64,000 nucleotides of DNA from Streptomyces sp. NA02950 (GTDB lineage: Bacteria; Actinomycetota; Actinomycetes; Streptomycetales; Streptomycetaceae): positions 1,859,001 through 1,923,000 of the forward strand of contig NZ_CP054916.1 of NCBI RefSeq assembly GCF_013364155.1. Direction: 5' to 3'. The translations under genes and the position numbers were made by a program. Below the pieces are notes generated by a model, which worked only from the letters and a program-made list of their open reading frames with translations, made no database searches and was not told the DNA's origin. Below are positions 1 through 7,811 of the stretch, in pieces (position 1 is the first letter of the stretch; each line of letters starts with the position of its first letter).

Positions 1-1522
1 TGTCGGTTATCGTTGCACCAAGGTTAGCCATTTGCGCAGTAGTCAACGAATTGCCTCCGCCCCAGTAGGTCTCAAACGACTTACCATCTGCGGTGCTTGT
101 CATGACGTGGTTCACGCCGTCGCCCGTGATACCCGAGTCAAGAGCCACAACCGCACTGCCAACATTGGCAATCTGGTAGGTAGTTAGCGTGTCGTTAGGA
201 CCCCAGTAACTCTCGCGCACCTTGCCGTCAGCAGTGCCGGAATAGATGTGTTGGGTCGAGCCAGAGGTTATGTCGGTAGATATTGCTTCCACCGACGAGC
301 CAGTGTTCGCAACCTGCCATGTAGTGAGCGCGTCATTGGGTCCCCAGTAGGTCTCGTTGATGCGGCCGTCTTGGGTGCCGGTATACACGTGCTGGGTGCC
401 ATCAGAAGTGATCTGAGACGAGAGGGTGTTAATAGGTGAATTGAGGTCAGCGAGCTGGGAGGTCGTCAGAGCATTTCCAGCACCCCAGTAGGTCTCGTAT
501 ATCTCACCGCCCTGGGTGCCGAAGTAGACGTGCTGTAAACCATTGCTGCCGATCTGGTTCGAGACGGCCGTAACCGGAGAGCTAACGCTAGCCAGCTGGC
601 CTGTCGTGAGCGCGTTACCATATCCCCAGTAGGTCTCGTAGATTTTTCCGTTGGTCGTCCCTGTATAGACGTGCATCACGGGACAACCGTTATTTGCAGC
701 CAGACCCGCTTTGGTCGGGCATGAGTCATTAGGGTCGGCCACACCGTCGCCGTCCGTGTCCGGCGGTGGTGGTGTTTCGGCGGGAGGTGCAGAGTTAATA
801 GGATCGCCGACATCAATGAAGTGATCCCAGTAGCGGCCAGACGAGCGAATGAACTTCCCGGCTGAGCTCTTGCTACTGTACGCCTCATGCGTAAACAAGC
901 CGTCACTGTTGTGGTTCATCTCAGCCACTTTTAACTTGATGACGCTACCGGCGTCGTTCTTGATTACGTCCGTCACGAAGCCGACATGACCCCACTGCCC
1001 ATAATCGCTTTGAGCAATGTCTCCCGGCTGAATATTGCTGGCATTACCAGCCTTGACGGCGTACCCATCGGCGGCTGCACCTTCGTCCCAAGTATTGGCG
1101 TTACCCCAGTCACCCCCAATCCGCACTCCCATGTATTTGTCTGTCCAGTACGCCGCGCCGTCAGTGCAGTTTCGATATCCATACTTGTAAGGGCTTAACT
1201 CTTCGTAAGCGTTGTAGACTCCGTTATGGTTTTCGTCAATCCACCAATCGAAGTTGGCTCGGTTGAGCTCCTTAGCTCCGGCATATGGATAGTCGTTCTC
1301 AAAGGGAATCTTTGCCGTGCTGTCTGCGTGCGCAACACTTGGGTTAATGGCATCCTCGGCGATGAAGGCGGCAGTGGTACTCCCAGCAATGAGGAGGCCA
1401 GAGGCCGCAACTCTGCCGAGCTTCATACATGCCGCACCTGCGTTGTCTCTCAGACGTTCTAAGAGACTTGGCTCTTCAATTTCAAGTTGTTCAAGGTTCT
1501 GTGGATGTAGCTCCGTGCTCAT
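1..1522 (-). CDS. Secreted CHAP-domain cell-wall hydrolase with Ca-binding and repeat domains (partial, C-terminus off left edge)
   Basis: Translating the minus strand from the ATG at 1522 gives an open frame of 507 codons that reaches the window edge without a stop. A cytoplasmic start of about 35 residues is followed by a hydrophobic signal or anchor segment (GLLIAGSTTAAFIA). A CHAP amidase/peptidase domain follows, with the expected Cys in YRNCTDGAAYW, His in WGHVGFV and a polar residue in AEMNHN. Next comes a thrombospondin type-3 calcium motif (DTDGDGVADPNDSCPTKAG), then at least five repeats of about 47 residues with the signature HVYxGTxxGxxxETYWG, probably a beta-propeller or lectin-like module. 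CHAP enzymes cut peptidoglycan stem peptides or amide bonds; the repeats would bind a surface glycan. An ATG at 1426 is in frame, but 1522 has a better upstream GGA stretch. Codon use is unlike Streptomyces. The architecture resembles Saccharibacteria wall hydrolases (family knowledge, not searched). Confidence 0.75.
   Translation of the reverse strand, partial: MSTELHPQNLEQLEIEEPSLLERLRDNAGAACMKLGRVAASGLLIAGSTTAAFIAEDAINPSVAHADSTAKIPFENDYPYAGAKELNRANFDWWIDENHNGVYNAYEELSPYKYGYRNCTDGAAYWTDKYMGVRIGGDWGNANTWDEGAAADGYAVKAGNASNIQPGDIAQSDYGQWGHVGFVTDVIKNDAGSVIKLKVAEMNHNSDGLFTHEAYSSKSSAGKFIRSSGRYWDHFIDVGDPINSAPPAETPPPPDTDGDGVADPNDSCPTKAGLAANNGCPVMHVYTGTTNGKIYETYWGYGNALTTGQLASVSSPVTAVSNQIGSNGLQHVYFGTQGGEIYETYWGAGNALTTSQLADLNSPINTLSSQITSDGTQHVYTGTQDGRINETYWGPNDALTTWQVANTGSSVEAISTDITSGSTQHIYSGTADGKVRESYWGPNDTLTTYQIANVGSAVVALDSGITGDGVNHVMTSTADGKSFETYWGGGNSLTTAQMANLGATITD
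55..700 (-). repeat. Coding tandem repeats, period about 141 bp
   Basis: The block CCCCAGTAGGTCTC or a close variant recurs near 61, 201, 341, 483 and 623. Each copy encodes the (E)TYWG core of one 47-residue repeat in the hydrolase gene. The copies differ elsewhere, so this is an old protein repeat and not a recent DNA expansion. Confidence 0.8.
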
Positions 1523-1631
1523 ATATTTTTCCGTACACAAAGCCTCCCACCAGGCTCTGCGTTCTGCTGTTATTCGGTTAGTTAGATTGTCACGTCGCTA
1601 GTGTGCGTCGTTGGAAAAGGCTGCTGCGTAT

Positions 1632-2246
1632 CTAGTTCGACAGCTCCTCTAAGCTTTTTATGCCAGTCATGAGGGCATTATTTGCTGCGCCGACAGTCTC
1701 TTCGTCACTGGCACACAGGTACTTTGGAGTTCCTAGGTAGTAGTATTTGCCGTCCTTGGATGTGTAGATAGGACCACTGCCAACACCCTCAGAGGCATCT
1801 AAAGGCTGTGGACTTCTTACTAGAAGAACGCCAGTACCGCCAGATAAGCCAGAGCCATCTGACTGCTCTATAAAGTTACAACTGCTTCCGGGTAATGTGC
1901 TCAGACTGTCCACCTCAAAGGAGGCGGACTGCTGGTTTGCTGGGGAGTCGGTACGCAAACCGTACTTCACATCTCCGCGCATATTCTCGGGCAGCGGGAA
2001 GCGAACGCCCCACTCCTTAATTACCAGGTACTTGCCACCCTCTGACGGATCCGCCGGCTCAGGGTTGTTGTCCTTGCTTGTATCGGTCTTCTGGTCAGTC
2101 TGCGTCTTGGCGTCAGATGTCTTGTGGTCGTTGTGCTTCGCCTTCTGCCATACAAAAAAACCGCCCACACCAAGGGCGGCTACTACGAACAGAACGACGA
2201 CCACTTCAACGACAGAAAAGCCGTTAGTTGATAGTTTCTTTGTCAT
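1632..2246 (-). CDS. Type IV prepilin-like membrane-anchored protein
   Basis: 204 aa. The N-terminus is a short basic leader ending in Gly, followed by FSVVEVVVVLFVVAALGVGG. This is a prepilin peptidase site with Glu at mature position 5 and a hydrophobic helix, the hallmark of type IV pilins and pseudopilins. After the helix there is a charged, Lys/Asp/Thr-rich linker and then a globular domain starting KYLVIKEWGVRFPLP with two Cys. I associate the IKEWGV-type domain with Saccharibacteria proteins, which is recollection and not a search. It would be exported and either assembled into a pilus or left as a membrane-anchored surface protein. The ribosome site is weak. Neighbours on the same strand are the CHAP hydrolase downstream and the methyltransferase upstream, all of lower GC. 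Confidence 0.7.
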   Translation of the reverse strand: MTKKLSTNGFSVVEVVVVLFVVAALGVGGFFVWQKAKHNDHKTSDAKTQTDQKTDTSKDNNPEPADPSEGGKYLVIKEWGVRFPLPENMRGDVKYGLRTDSPANQQSASFEVDSLSTLPGSSCNFIEQSDGSGLSGGTGVLLVRSPQPLDASEGVGSGPIYTSKDGKYYYLGTPKYLCASDEETVGAANNALMTGIKSLEELSN

Positions 2247-2370
2247 GGGCGATCTCGCTTGTGTTACTTTGACTTGCGGGCATTATCCTTTAAGCTCCCT
2301 CAAAGTACAAAGGTTTTCTTTACAACGCTCAGAACAACGGATTAGGTAACAGCACCCGATGCCTGCACTG

Positions 2371-3609
2371 TTAGCCTTTCTTGATCTGAGAGATAGTTAG
2401 CAAGTAGTCGCCATCATCCGTCTGGCTTGCATGAAGAGTATGGAAGTTATTCCTATCGAGCTGCTGCAAAGCCTCTAGCCCAGTCTGGTGCCAGTAGCGC
2501 CAGAGCAGTATCGTGTCGTCTCTTTTTAGCTCGACGGTGTACTGCCCGCCATCCTCAAAGTCAAAGTTGATGTTCAAAGCGCTCTTAAGTCGAACGCGAA
2601 TATAGCGCTGTCGCGCGGCCTCGTCGAAGTCCATTTCAACACTGTAGGCATCGTCTTTAATGTTGAGCAGGTCAAAGATAAGCCGGTGGTTCGACGTTAG
2701 TCCACTGTTGTTAGGTTTAGCATTAAAGTCAAAATAGCCTCGTGTCGTCGCGCTGTCGAGCTTCCGCGTCTCAATGAACAGGTCTCGTCGACCTAGGCTC
2801 TCATTGATAGTTCTTAGTGCATTGTCGGGCTCTCGGAAGTTTCCCGCAGTCCCGCCAAGAAATAAGACCACATTGACAGTCTTGTGGGCGTTCGCGCCTA
2901 ATGACTCCTCCGCAATGACGTTCGTGAAGCGTTCATAGTTGATGTCCCACTCATATCCTTCGAACTCAACACGACCATCGAACCACTCTTTTATATGGCG
3001 CTCGGCAATGTTCAGCATCTCTTGGCTGATGTCCATGGCGATGTAGCGGCCGAGCTTCCCCTGATCGAGCAGATGCTCCAGAAGACCCTTAACTGGCAAG
3101 GCATTGCCTACGCCAATATCCACAACGTTTACACGCTCATAATTAGCCAACAACTCGTCTAAGTATTGATGATTCACTTCAAGGAGCTTGACTGTTGCCG
3201 TCAGCATGTTCGCTGCGTCTTCCTCAGATTGGCGAACAGCGTACTTGTCCCAGTTAGCTGCACCCTCGCCCAAGTAGTTGTACTCACGGGGTATCTCATG
3301 GTAGAGCTCTAGCTTTTTTACGATGTCGTACTGTTGACCTTGGGTGAACAAGTTGTAGAATTCCGGGCGAGGCTTGACATTATTTATGGTGCTCTTCGGT
3401 CGGTACTTTCTTCCTTCCTCAACAAGCTGCTTAATCAACTTGATGTTGAAGGCGGTATTTTCAACATATGACCTATTGCCGCGCTTAGTGAGGGTAAGTT
3501 CAAGCTTACCGAGCTGAGCACCATCAACCCAGTTTTTTACAGTAGCGGGCGACACATTATATGTGTATGCGAGTTCCGAGTTCGTGAAATATTGCTTGTC
3601 CTGCGACAT
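2371..3609 (-). CDS. EgtD-like SAM-dependent methyltransferase with N-terminal helix-turn-helix
   Basis: 412 aa. Residues 1-75 form a MerR/XRE-like helix-turn-helix (NSELAYTYNVSPATVKNWVDG, then a wing-like stretch). From about residue 85 there is a class I methyltransferase of the EgtD/Methyltransf_33 family, with SAM motif VVDIGVGNALPVKG and the family's NVVLFLGGTAGN stretch. EgtD proper trimethylates histidine on the ergothioneine pathway and has about 320 residues without an HTH. No other ergothioneine gene is near, so the substrate is unknown. The HTH may make it a self-regulating or DNA-bound enzyme, which is inference. The start at 3609 lies about 48 nt below an extended -10 promoter. 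The gene is foreign to Streptomyces in codon use. Confidence 0.75.
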   Translation of the reverse strand: MSQDKQYFTNSELAYTYNVSPATVKNWVDGAQLGKLELTLTKRGNRSYVENTAFNIKLIKQLVEEGRKYRPKSTINNVKPRPEFYNLFTQGQQYDIVKKLELYHEIPREYNYLGEGAANWDKYAVRQSEEDAANMLTATVKLLEVNHQYLDELLANYERVNVVDIGVGNALPVKGLLEHLLDQGKLGRYIAMDISQEMLNIAERHIKEWFDGRVEFEGYEWDINYERFTNVIAEESLGANAHKTVNVVLFLGGTAGNFREPDNALRTINESLGRRDLFIETRKLDSATTRGYFDFNAKPNNSGLTSNHRLIFDLLNIKDDAYSVEMDFDEAARQRYIRVRLKSALNINFDFEDGGQYTVELKRDDTILLWRYWHQTGLEALQQLDRNNFHTLHASQTDDGDYLLTISQIKKG

Positions 3610-3642
3610 ATCTGCGGTCTAGCTTTCTATATTGAATTGTAG

Positions 3643-3670
3643 TTGACATGTTGAAACCCAAAATTATAAC
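3643..3670 (+). promoter_or_regulatory. Strong sigma70-like promoter and overlapping opposite promoter
   Basis: On the plus strand TTGACA (3643-3648) and TATAAC (3665-3670) are 16 bp apart, close to the E. coli consensus. On the minus strand TGTTATAAT (-10 at 3669-3664 with extended TG) points at the methyltransferase gene. This is a compact divergent promoter of a low-GC bacterium; Streptomyces vegetative promoters are rarely this close to consensus. Confidence 0.55.
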
Positions 3671-3769
3671 ATGTGGGTAGCAGCTGCTAATCAACTTTAA
3701 GGCGTTTCAGTTACTTACCGTAACACTTCTTTGAATTTTCTACAAGCTTTCAGCTTGTATTAAAACTGT

Positions 3770-3796
3770 AATCGCTCCGCTCAGGACGGAGCGATT
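3770..3796. terminator. Hairpin, possible bidirectional terminator
   Basis: A perfect 10-bp stem AATCGCTCCG / CGGAGCGATT with a 7-nt loop. Read on the minus strand it is followed by ACAGTTTTAAT, a U-rich tail; the plus-strand side lacks a U tract. Confidence 0.45.
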
Positions 3797-3977
3797 CTCC
3801 GCGGTGGAATTCCGCATGTCACTAATTATAAGACATCGGGCGACTTCCACAATATCTAACGCGAATTTAACGTTGCACCGTCATAATGCCTACGCGAAAT
3901 GGTGCGCCTACATCAACTACTAACTATCTGGCCTGCTGGCACCACATGCCACATGCCGGGAAAGGGGAACACGCGCT

Positions 3978-4289
3978 ATGCGCGAGGAAGATAAGTTACG
4001 TAGCCTCCTGGAGGAGGACAAGCCCATAACAAGGATAACCAAACATGTTGAGCCAGCCGAAACCCGCTACTACAGCCTCGGACAGTACCCGGCGAGCAGT
4101 AAGGAGCCGACTTTTGACTGGTCTGCACCCACTAAGGAGGAGATAGACCAGATGGGCGTCTCATTCTCTCGAGTCGATGTTGAGGATGAACCGCAATACA
4201 TGATGGTCGCCATCTGCCACAACTACGGCACCGTCAGCAAGTCAATAGATGTGACCATATGGCGTATTGAGGACGCACCAAAGGGCTAG
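3978..4289 (+). CDS. Hypothetical protein, 103 aa
   Basis: A small acidic protein starting at ATG 3978 behind AAAGGGG. No signal peptide, membrane segment or family motif is visible. It uses TTA and ATA codons, which are rare in Streptomyces chromosomes. It is followed after 6 nt by the next gene, so the two are probably one operon. It sits in the lower-GC block. Function is not recognised. Confidence 0.5.
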   Translation: MREEDKLRSLLEEDKPITRITKHVEPAETRYYSLGQYPASSKEPTFDWSAPTKEEIDQMGVSFSRVDVEDEPQYMMVAICHNYGTVSKSIDVTIWRIEDAPKG

Positions 4290-4295
4290 CGCACC

Positions 4296-5021
4296 ATGGC
4301 AGTTATACAACTACCGAGAGACATGGAAGGTGTCTCGTTTGTTCCGTGCGTCATCTGCCTGACGATGCAACCGCTCACAAACGTTGCGGTGTGTCTGCAA
4401 GGCGACTTCGTGTGCAACGTCCACTTCAAGCAAAACGCCTGGTTCGTTCAAGGGATGGCACGGCACCTAACTAGGCGACAGTGGTTTCCACAAACAACGC
4501 GAGCAACTACAGGGCAAAGAGACAGCGTTTTCGTTGAGGTGCGCGGTTTCGGCGTGTGGACACTGGCATGGGATTTAGCGCACCACCTAATCCTGCGGCA
4601 GCTCCCCGGCAAGGTCATAGTGCTTAGCGACAGGCCAACTGTCACCCTTTCAGCAGTGCGCAAGCACTGGAGACGGCTAGAGCGGAGGGTCGTCCGGGAG
4701 CGAGCAGCCACCCTAAAGGCTGACCTCATACGAGACCTCAAGGATATGGAGCATTACTTAGACGGGCTGCCTATGACAATTAAGCAGCCGCGCAAGGGTG
4801 TGGAAAGTGAAGTTTGCTTCGTGCCCCCAAGTCCTGCGCTAAGCATCCCGAGCAGCTGCCACACGCTGTACGTCACGATGCCACTTGATGACGCTGCCTT
4901 TGAGTCCCTTGTAGCCAAGATGCCCGACCATGGACTGGTAGTGCGCTACGTGTCCCAGGAGCAGCCTGCGACGTATCTGCGCCTCCACACATGGCGGCAG
5001 TACGACGGGCCTAACAACTAA
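4296..5021 (+). CDS. Hypothetical protein with N-terminal Cys cluster, 241 aa
   Basis: The N-terminus carries CVIC (residues 18-21), then Cys33 and a CxxxH-like pair (CNVHF) near residue 40, a possible zinc-binding knuckle. The middle (about 125-165) is Arg/Lys-rich and helical (RRLERRVVRERAATLKADLI). The rest shows no known motif and no membrane segment. It is translationally close to the 103-aa gene before it and is followed by a hairpin at 5031-5048. No family is recognised; a nucleic-acid-binding accessory protein of a mobile element is possible. Confidence 0.5.
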   Translation: MAVIQLPRDMEGVSFVPCVICLTMQPLTNVAVCLQGDFVCNVHFKQNAWFVQGMARHLTRRQWFPQTTRATTGQRDSVFVEVRGFGVWTLAWDLAHHLILRQLPGKVIVLSDRPTVTLSAVRKHWRRLERRVVRERAATLKADLIRDLKDMEHYLDGLPMTIKQPRKGVESEVCFVPPSPALSIPSSCHTLYVTMPLDDAAFESLVAKMPDHGLVVRYVSQEQPATYLRLHTWRQYDGPNN

Positions 5022-5030
5022 GACGCGTCA

Positions 5031-5048
5031 GTGCCCAGAAAGCTGGGC
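5031..5048 (+). terminator. Short hairpin after the lower-GC operon
   Basis: TGCCCAG-AAAG-CTGGGCA, a 7-bp perfect stem with a 4-nt loop just after the stop at 5021. It has no U tract, so it may be only a weak terminator. Confidence 0.35.
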
Positions 5049-5049
5049 A

Positions 5050-5129
5050 CACCGCACAGACCCCTTCACACCCCTTTCTGAGCAACAACAGGGGGGAGGA
5101 AGCCACACATCTAGGGGGTCTGCGCGGTG
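5050..5129. repeat. Imperfect long inverted repeat at the composition switch
   Basis: CACCGCACAGACCCC at 5050-5064 pairs with GGGGGTCTGCGCGGTG at 5114-5129, with one mismatch and one bulge across a 49-nt spacer. It lies where lower-GC DNA gives way to Streptomyces-like DNA. It could be a recombination or attachment remnant, an operator, or an RNA hairpin. Confidence 0.4.
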
Positions 5130-5204
5130 TTCGTATAGCGAGCCTGGCCAAGGGCTGAGACGCCACCTGTTGGCTGCTGCCACCGCTCACTACGCTTGGC
5201 CAGC

Positions 5205-6023
5205 ATGGCGACTGAGAGCGTAAGCGTTCGGACCCTTGACGGCCTGCACCTGGCGGGCACCCTCGTACGTCCCCAGGAACCAACCACACGGGCCGTCGTG
5301 CTCGTTCATGGCGGCGGAGTCACCCGGGAAGAGGGTGGCTTTTTCACTCGGCTCGCAACTGGCCTCGCTGAGGCGGGAATTGCGAGCCTGCGTTTTGACC
5401 TCCGCGCCCACGGCGAAAGCGGAGGGCGACAGGAAGAGCTAACGCTCTCAAGCATCCTCAACGACATTCGCGCCGTGCTGGCGTACGTTCGCGAGGCTAC
5501 AGAAGCCGAGGAAGTCACCTTGCTTGGCGCGAGCTTCGGCGGCGGTATCTGCGCCTACTACGCTGCCAAGCGTCCCGATGACGTGAGCCACCTGGTGCTA
5601 TTCAATCCCCAACTCGACTACAAGCGGCGGACTATCGACAGCCGGGACTATTGGGCAGAAGACGTCATCAACGAGGACGCAGCCCGTGAACTCAACGAGT
5701 GCGGCGCAATCCAGTTCACACCAACGCTTCGCCACGGGCGGCCAATCCTCAACGAGGTCTTTTGGCTGCGCCCTCACGAAGCACTGGGAGAAGTCCAAGC
5801 ACCGACCCTCATCGTGCACGGCAGGGCAGACACCCTCGTGCCATTCGAGTCGTCGCGGGACGCCGTTCCCCGCTTCACTGCCCCGGTGCAGCTCGTACCC
5901 GTAGAGGGCTCACAGCATGGCTTCGCCGTCCACGATGACCCGCAGTACCTTGACCCCAAGAGCCAGGAGTACCAGGCGTTCGTCATCCGCACCGTTACCG
6001 ACTGGCTCACCGCTACGCGGTAA
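5205..6023 (+). CDS. Alpha/beta hydrolase
   Basis: 272 aa from ATG 5205; a TTG at 5196 is also in frame. The fold is recognisable by the oxyanion strand VVLVHGGGVTREEGG, nucleophile elbow GASFGG (Ser of the GxSxG motif), the acid strand TLIVHGRADTLVPFE and catalytic His in GSQHGFAV. It resembles dienelactone hydrolase or acyl-peptidase-like serine hydrolases. No signal peptide is seen, so it is cytosolic, and the substrate cannot be told. Its 3' end overlaps the convergent regulator gene by 11 bp. This is the first gene with actinobacterial composition after the foreign block. Confidence 0.8.
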   Translation: MATESVSVRTLDGLHLAGTLVRPQEPTTRAVVLVHGGGVTREEGGFFTRLATGLAEAGIASLRFDLRAHGESGGRQEELTLSSILNDIRAVLAYVREATEAEEVTLLGASFGGGICAYYAAKRPDDVSHLVLFNPQLDYKRRTIDSRDYWAEDVINEDAARELNECGAIQFTPTLRHGRPILNEVFWLRPHEALGEVQAPTLIVHGRADTLVPFESSRDAVPRFTAPVQLVPVEGSQHGFAVHDDPQYLDPKSQEYQAFVIRTVTDWLTATR

Positions 6024-7620
6024 GCGTCTCGCGGAATGCTCGCACCGCGGGCCGGCTATGCCACCGATCAAGAGTCTGGAGGACTTCACCGAGGACACGC
6101 ACGGTGCGCTCTGACTTCACCTCGTGGGCAACAAGCGCCGAAGCTGTGCCCACCTGCGCGGCCTCGTCCGGCTCGCCGCTGAGTGCCAGGGCCGCCGCCC
6201 GCCGCGCGTTAAAAAATCCCGTGTCACGGTGGGAGAGAGCCCCGGCGCTCAGTACGTCGCTGAACAGATCAACCGCAAGGCTCGGCTTTCCGGCTTCGGT
6301 GAGCGTAATAGCGTCCCGCACCAGCCGGGTGTGGTCGCTGAAGTAGGCCCCAAGAGCGTCGGGATCGTCATTCGGTGCGCTCGTGAGCAATGCTTCGGCA
6401 TCCGCCAGCTGGCCGCGCACTACATCGAGAGGGTCGCCTAGCATCGCTCGGCCAAGCGCCTCCTGCTGGGTGACCTCGGCTCGCACCCTCGCCGGCAGCT
6501 GCCAGCGGTCATGTCCGGCGGCCTGAGCGAGCGTGAGCATACGGAGCGCGTCCCGTTCGTCGTACGCCATCTGCGACTTCTTCAGGAGCACATACCCCTG
6601 CATGGCCGCGTCGTCGGCTTCCTGTGCCCACTCCATCGCGCGGTCGTACCAGAACACGGCGGCCTGCGGCTGCTGGATATCCCGGTACAGCCACCCTGCG
6701 AACTCCGCACCATCGCTCCCTACAGCAAGGAGCTCACGGCGCACGCTCGGCTTCACTTCGCGGGCCTGGCTCTCGACCGCCCCGAGCAGCGCCAGCATGA
6801 CCGGGAGAGTCTTCTTGGGGCCAAGTGCACCGTCATCGCGCTTGGCCTTGTCCAGGACCCGCCGGAAGTAGTCGACGACCGGACCGTCCAGGTAACGGTG
6901 AGCGTCGTCAAGAGCATGGGCAACATGCTGGAGTTCGTCTAGGCCGAGACCGGGCAGCGCTACCGCAGCGACGCCGTTCCTCAGGAACGCTCGACGGTTG
7001 AGAGGGCTCATGGGATCTCGCTCTGTGGCTTGGGCGGACGCGTCCGCCGACGTTCCAACAAAGCTGCCCAGTCCGCTCGTTGCAATCGTCTCAGCGTCGA
7101 CGGGAACGAGTACGGCACGACCATTGACCACGACCGGCAACAGCCCGCCGGCCAGCGGGGTCTCCGACTTCGGTGTCGGATATTCGAGTACGGGTTGAGC
7201 GGCGGTGACCGCGGTAGCGGCAGCACGCCCAACGCCGGGCAGCTTGAACCACAGTAGGTCTGCCGGGATCTTCAGGCTATGCGCCCACCTCATGAGCTTC
7301 GCGAGGTCCTGGGGTGCCTTGCCGCTCTCAATCCGGCTGAGCTGCGCTTGGTTGAGGTCGAGCCATGCCGCCATGACTTCCTGGGAGAGCACACGGCCGT
7401 GCCACGGGTGCGTTCGGTATGCGTAGAACACCTGCCCCATGTGCCAACTGGCGAGCGCATCGCGCATGCGTTCGTGCTGCCAGAATTCGAGCGGAACACT
7501 GGGCACCGTGGCGGCAGCCGAAGCAGCGGCCTTTCGCTGACAGGTCGCGCAGCGCTCGCCGTGGTTATCGCGAGCCAGCCTCGTGCCGCACGAGCAGTAA
7601 CGGCCTTGCTGCTGTGCCAT
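6013..7620 (-). CDS. XRE-family regulator with TPR-like C-terminal region
   Basis: 535 aa from ATG 7620. The N-terminus has a small zinc-finger-like Cys set (YCSCGTRLARDNHGERCATC), then a helix-turn-helix about residues 65-110 (SQEVMAAWLDLNQAQLSRIESG). A short segment around residue 210 (NRRAFLRNGVAAVALPG) resembles a Tat-like stretch often seen inside this family. The C-terminal half is Ala-rich helical repeats (TPR-like). Such proteins are common regulators on Streptomyces chromosomes and mobile elements and may sense a peptide or small ligand through the TPR. The longer start at 7716 has no better support. Confidence 0.75.
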   Translation of the reverse strand: MAQQQGRYCSCGTRLARDNHGERCATCQRKAAASAAATVPSVPLEFWQHERMRDALASWHMGQVFYAYRTHPWHGRVLSQEVMAAWLDLNQAQLSRIESGKAPQDLAKLMRWAHSLKIPADLLWFKLPGVGRAAATAVTAAQPVLEYPTPKSETPLAGGLLPVVVNGRAVLVPVDAETIATSGLGSFVGTSADASAQATERDPMSPLNRRAFLRNGVAAVALPGLGLDELQHVAHALDDAHRYLDGPVVDYFRRVLDKAKRDDGALGPKKTLPVMLALLGAVESQAREVKPSVRRELLAVGSDGAEFAGWLYRDIQQPQAAVFWYDRAMEWAQEADDAAMQGYVLLKKSQMAYDERDALRMLTLAQAAGHDRWQLPARVRAEVTQQEALGRAMLGDPLDVVRGQLADAEALLTSAPNDDPDALGAYFSDHTRLVRDAITLTEAGKPSLAVDLFSDVLSAGALSHRDTGFFNARRAAALALSGEPDEAAQVGTASALVAHEVKSERTVRVLGEVLQTLDRWHSRPAVRAFRETLTA

Positions 7621-7811
7621 CTGCCGCTCTCCGTAAGGGCCTTGCCGGGTACGCCTGGTAGCCAAGCCTACGGACTCTAGGCCGCCGGGGTGGCCCTGTC
7701 TATGCGGGCCATACATAACCCCCTATGTGGCTGGGCCATGACGTTCTAGCGCCCCCAACTCCCATGCTGCTTCCCGTGCTTCGCCCCCATACAAGCAAGG
7801 GAGCACCGCCC

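Larger units (their letters stand above)
3610..3977. other. 368-bp AT-rich intergenic region
   Basis: It contains the divergent promoter at 3643-3670 and two hairpins: ACAAGCT-TTC-AGCTTGT at 3741-3757 followed by ATTAAAA, and AATCGCTCCG-CTCAGGA-CGGAGCGATT near 3770-3796. A short plus-strand RNA of roughly 120 nt could run from the promoter to the second hairpin. No ORF is visible. After 3800 the sequence holds nothing I recognise until the ribosome site of the next gene (AAAGGGG before 3978). Confidence 0.5.

Noticed and set aside
55..700. CRISPR array
   Set aside because: Repeats are 141 bp apart, coding and in frame, without spacers.
973..1410. Two 70-aa minus-strand frames
   Set aside because: They are out of frame with the CHAP protein, which is open through the whole region.
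6104..7680. Plus-strand frames opposite the XRE/TPR regulator
   Set aside because: Antisense shadows without ribosome sites or motifs.
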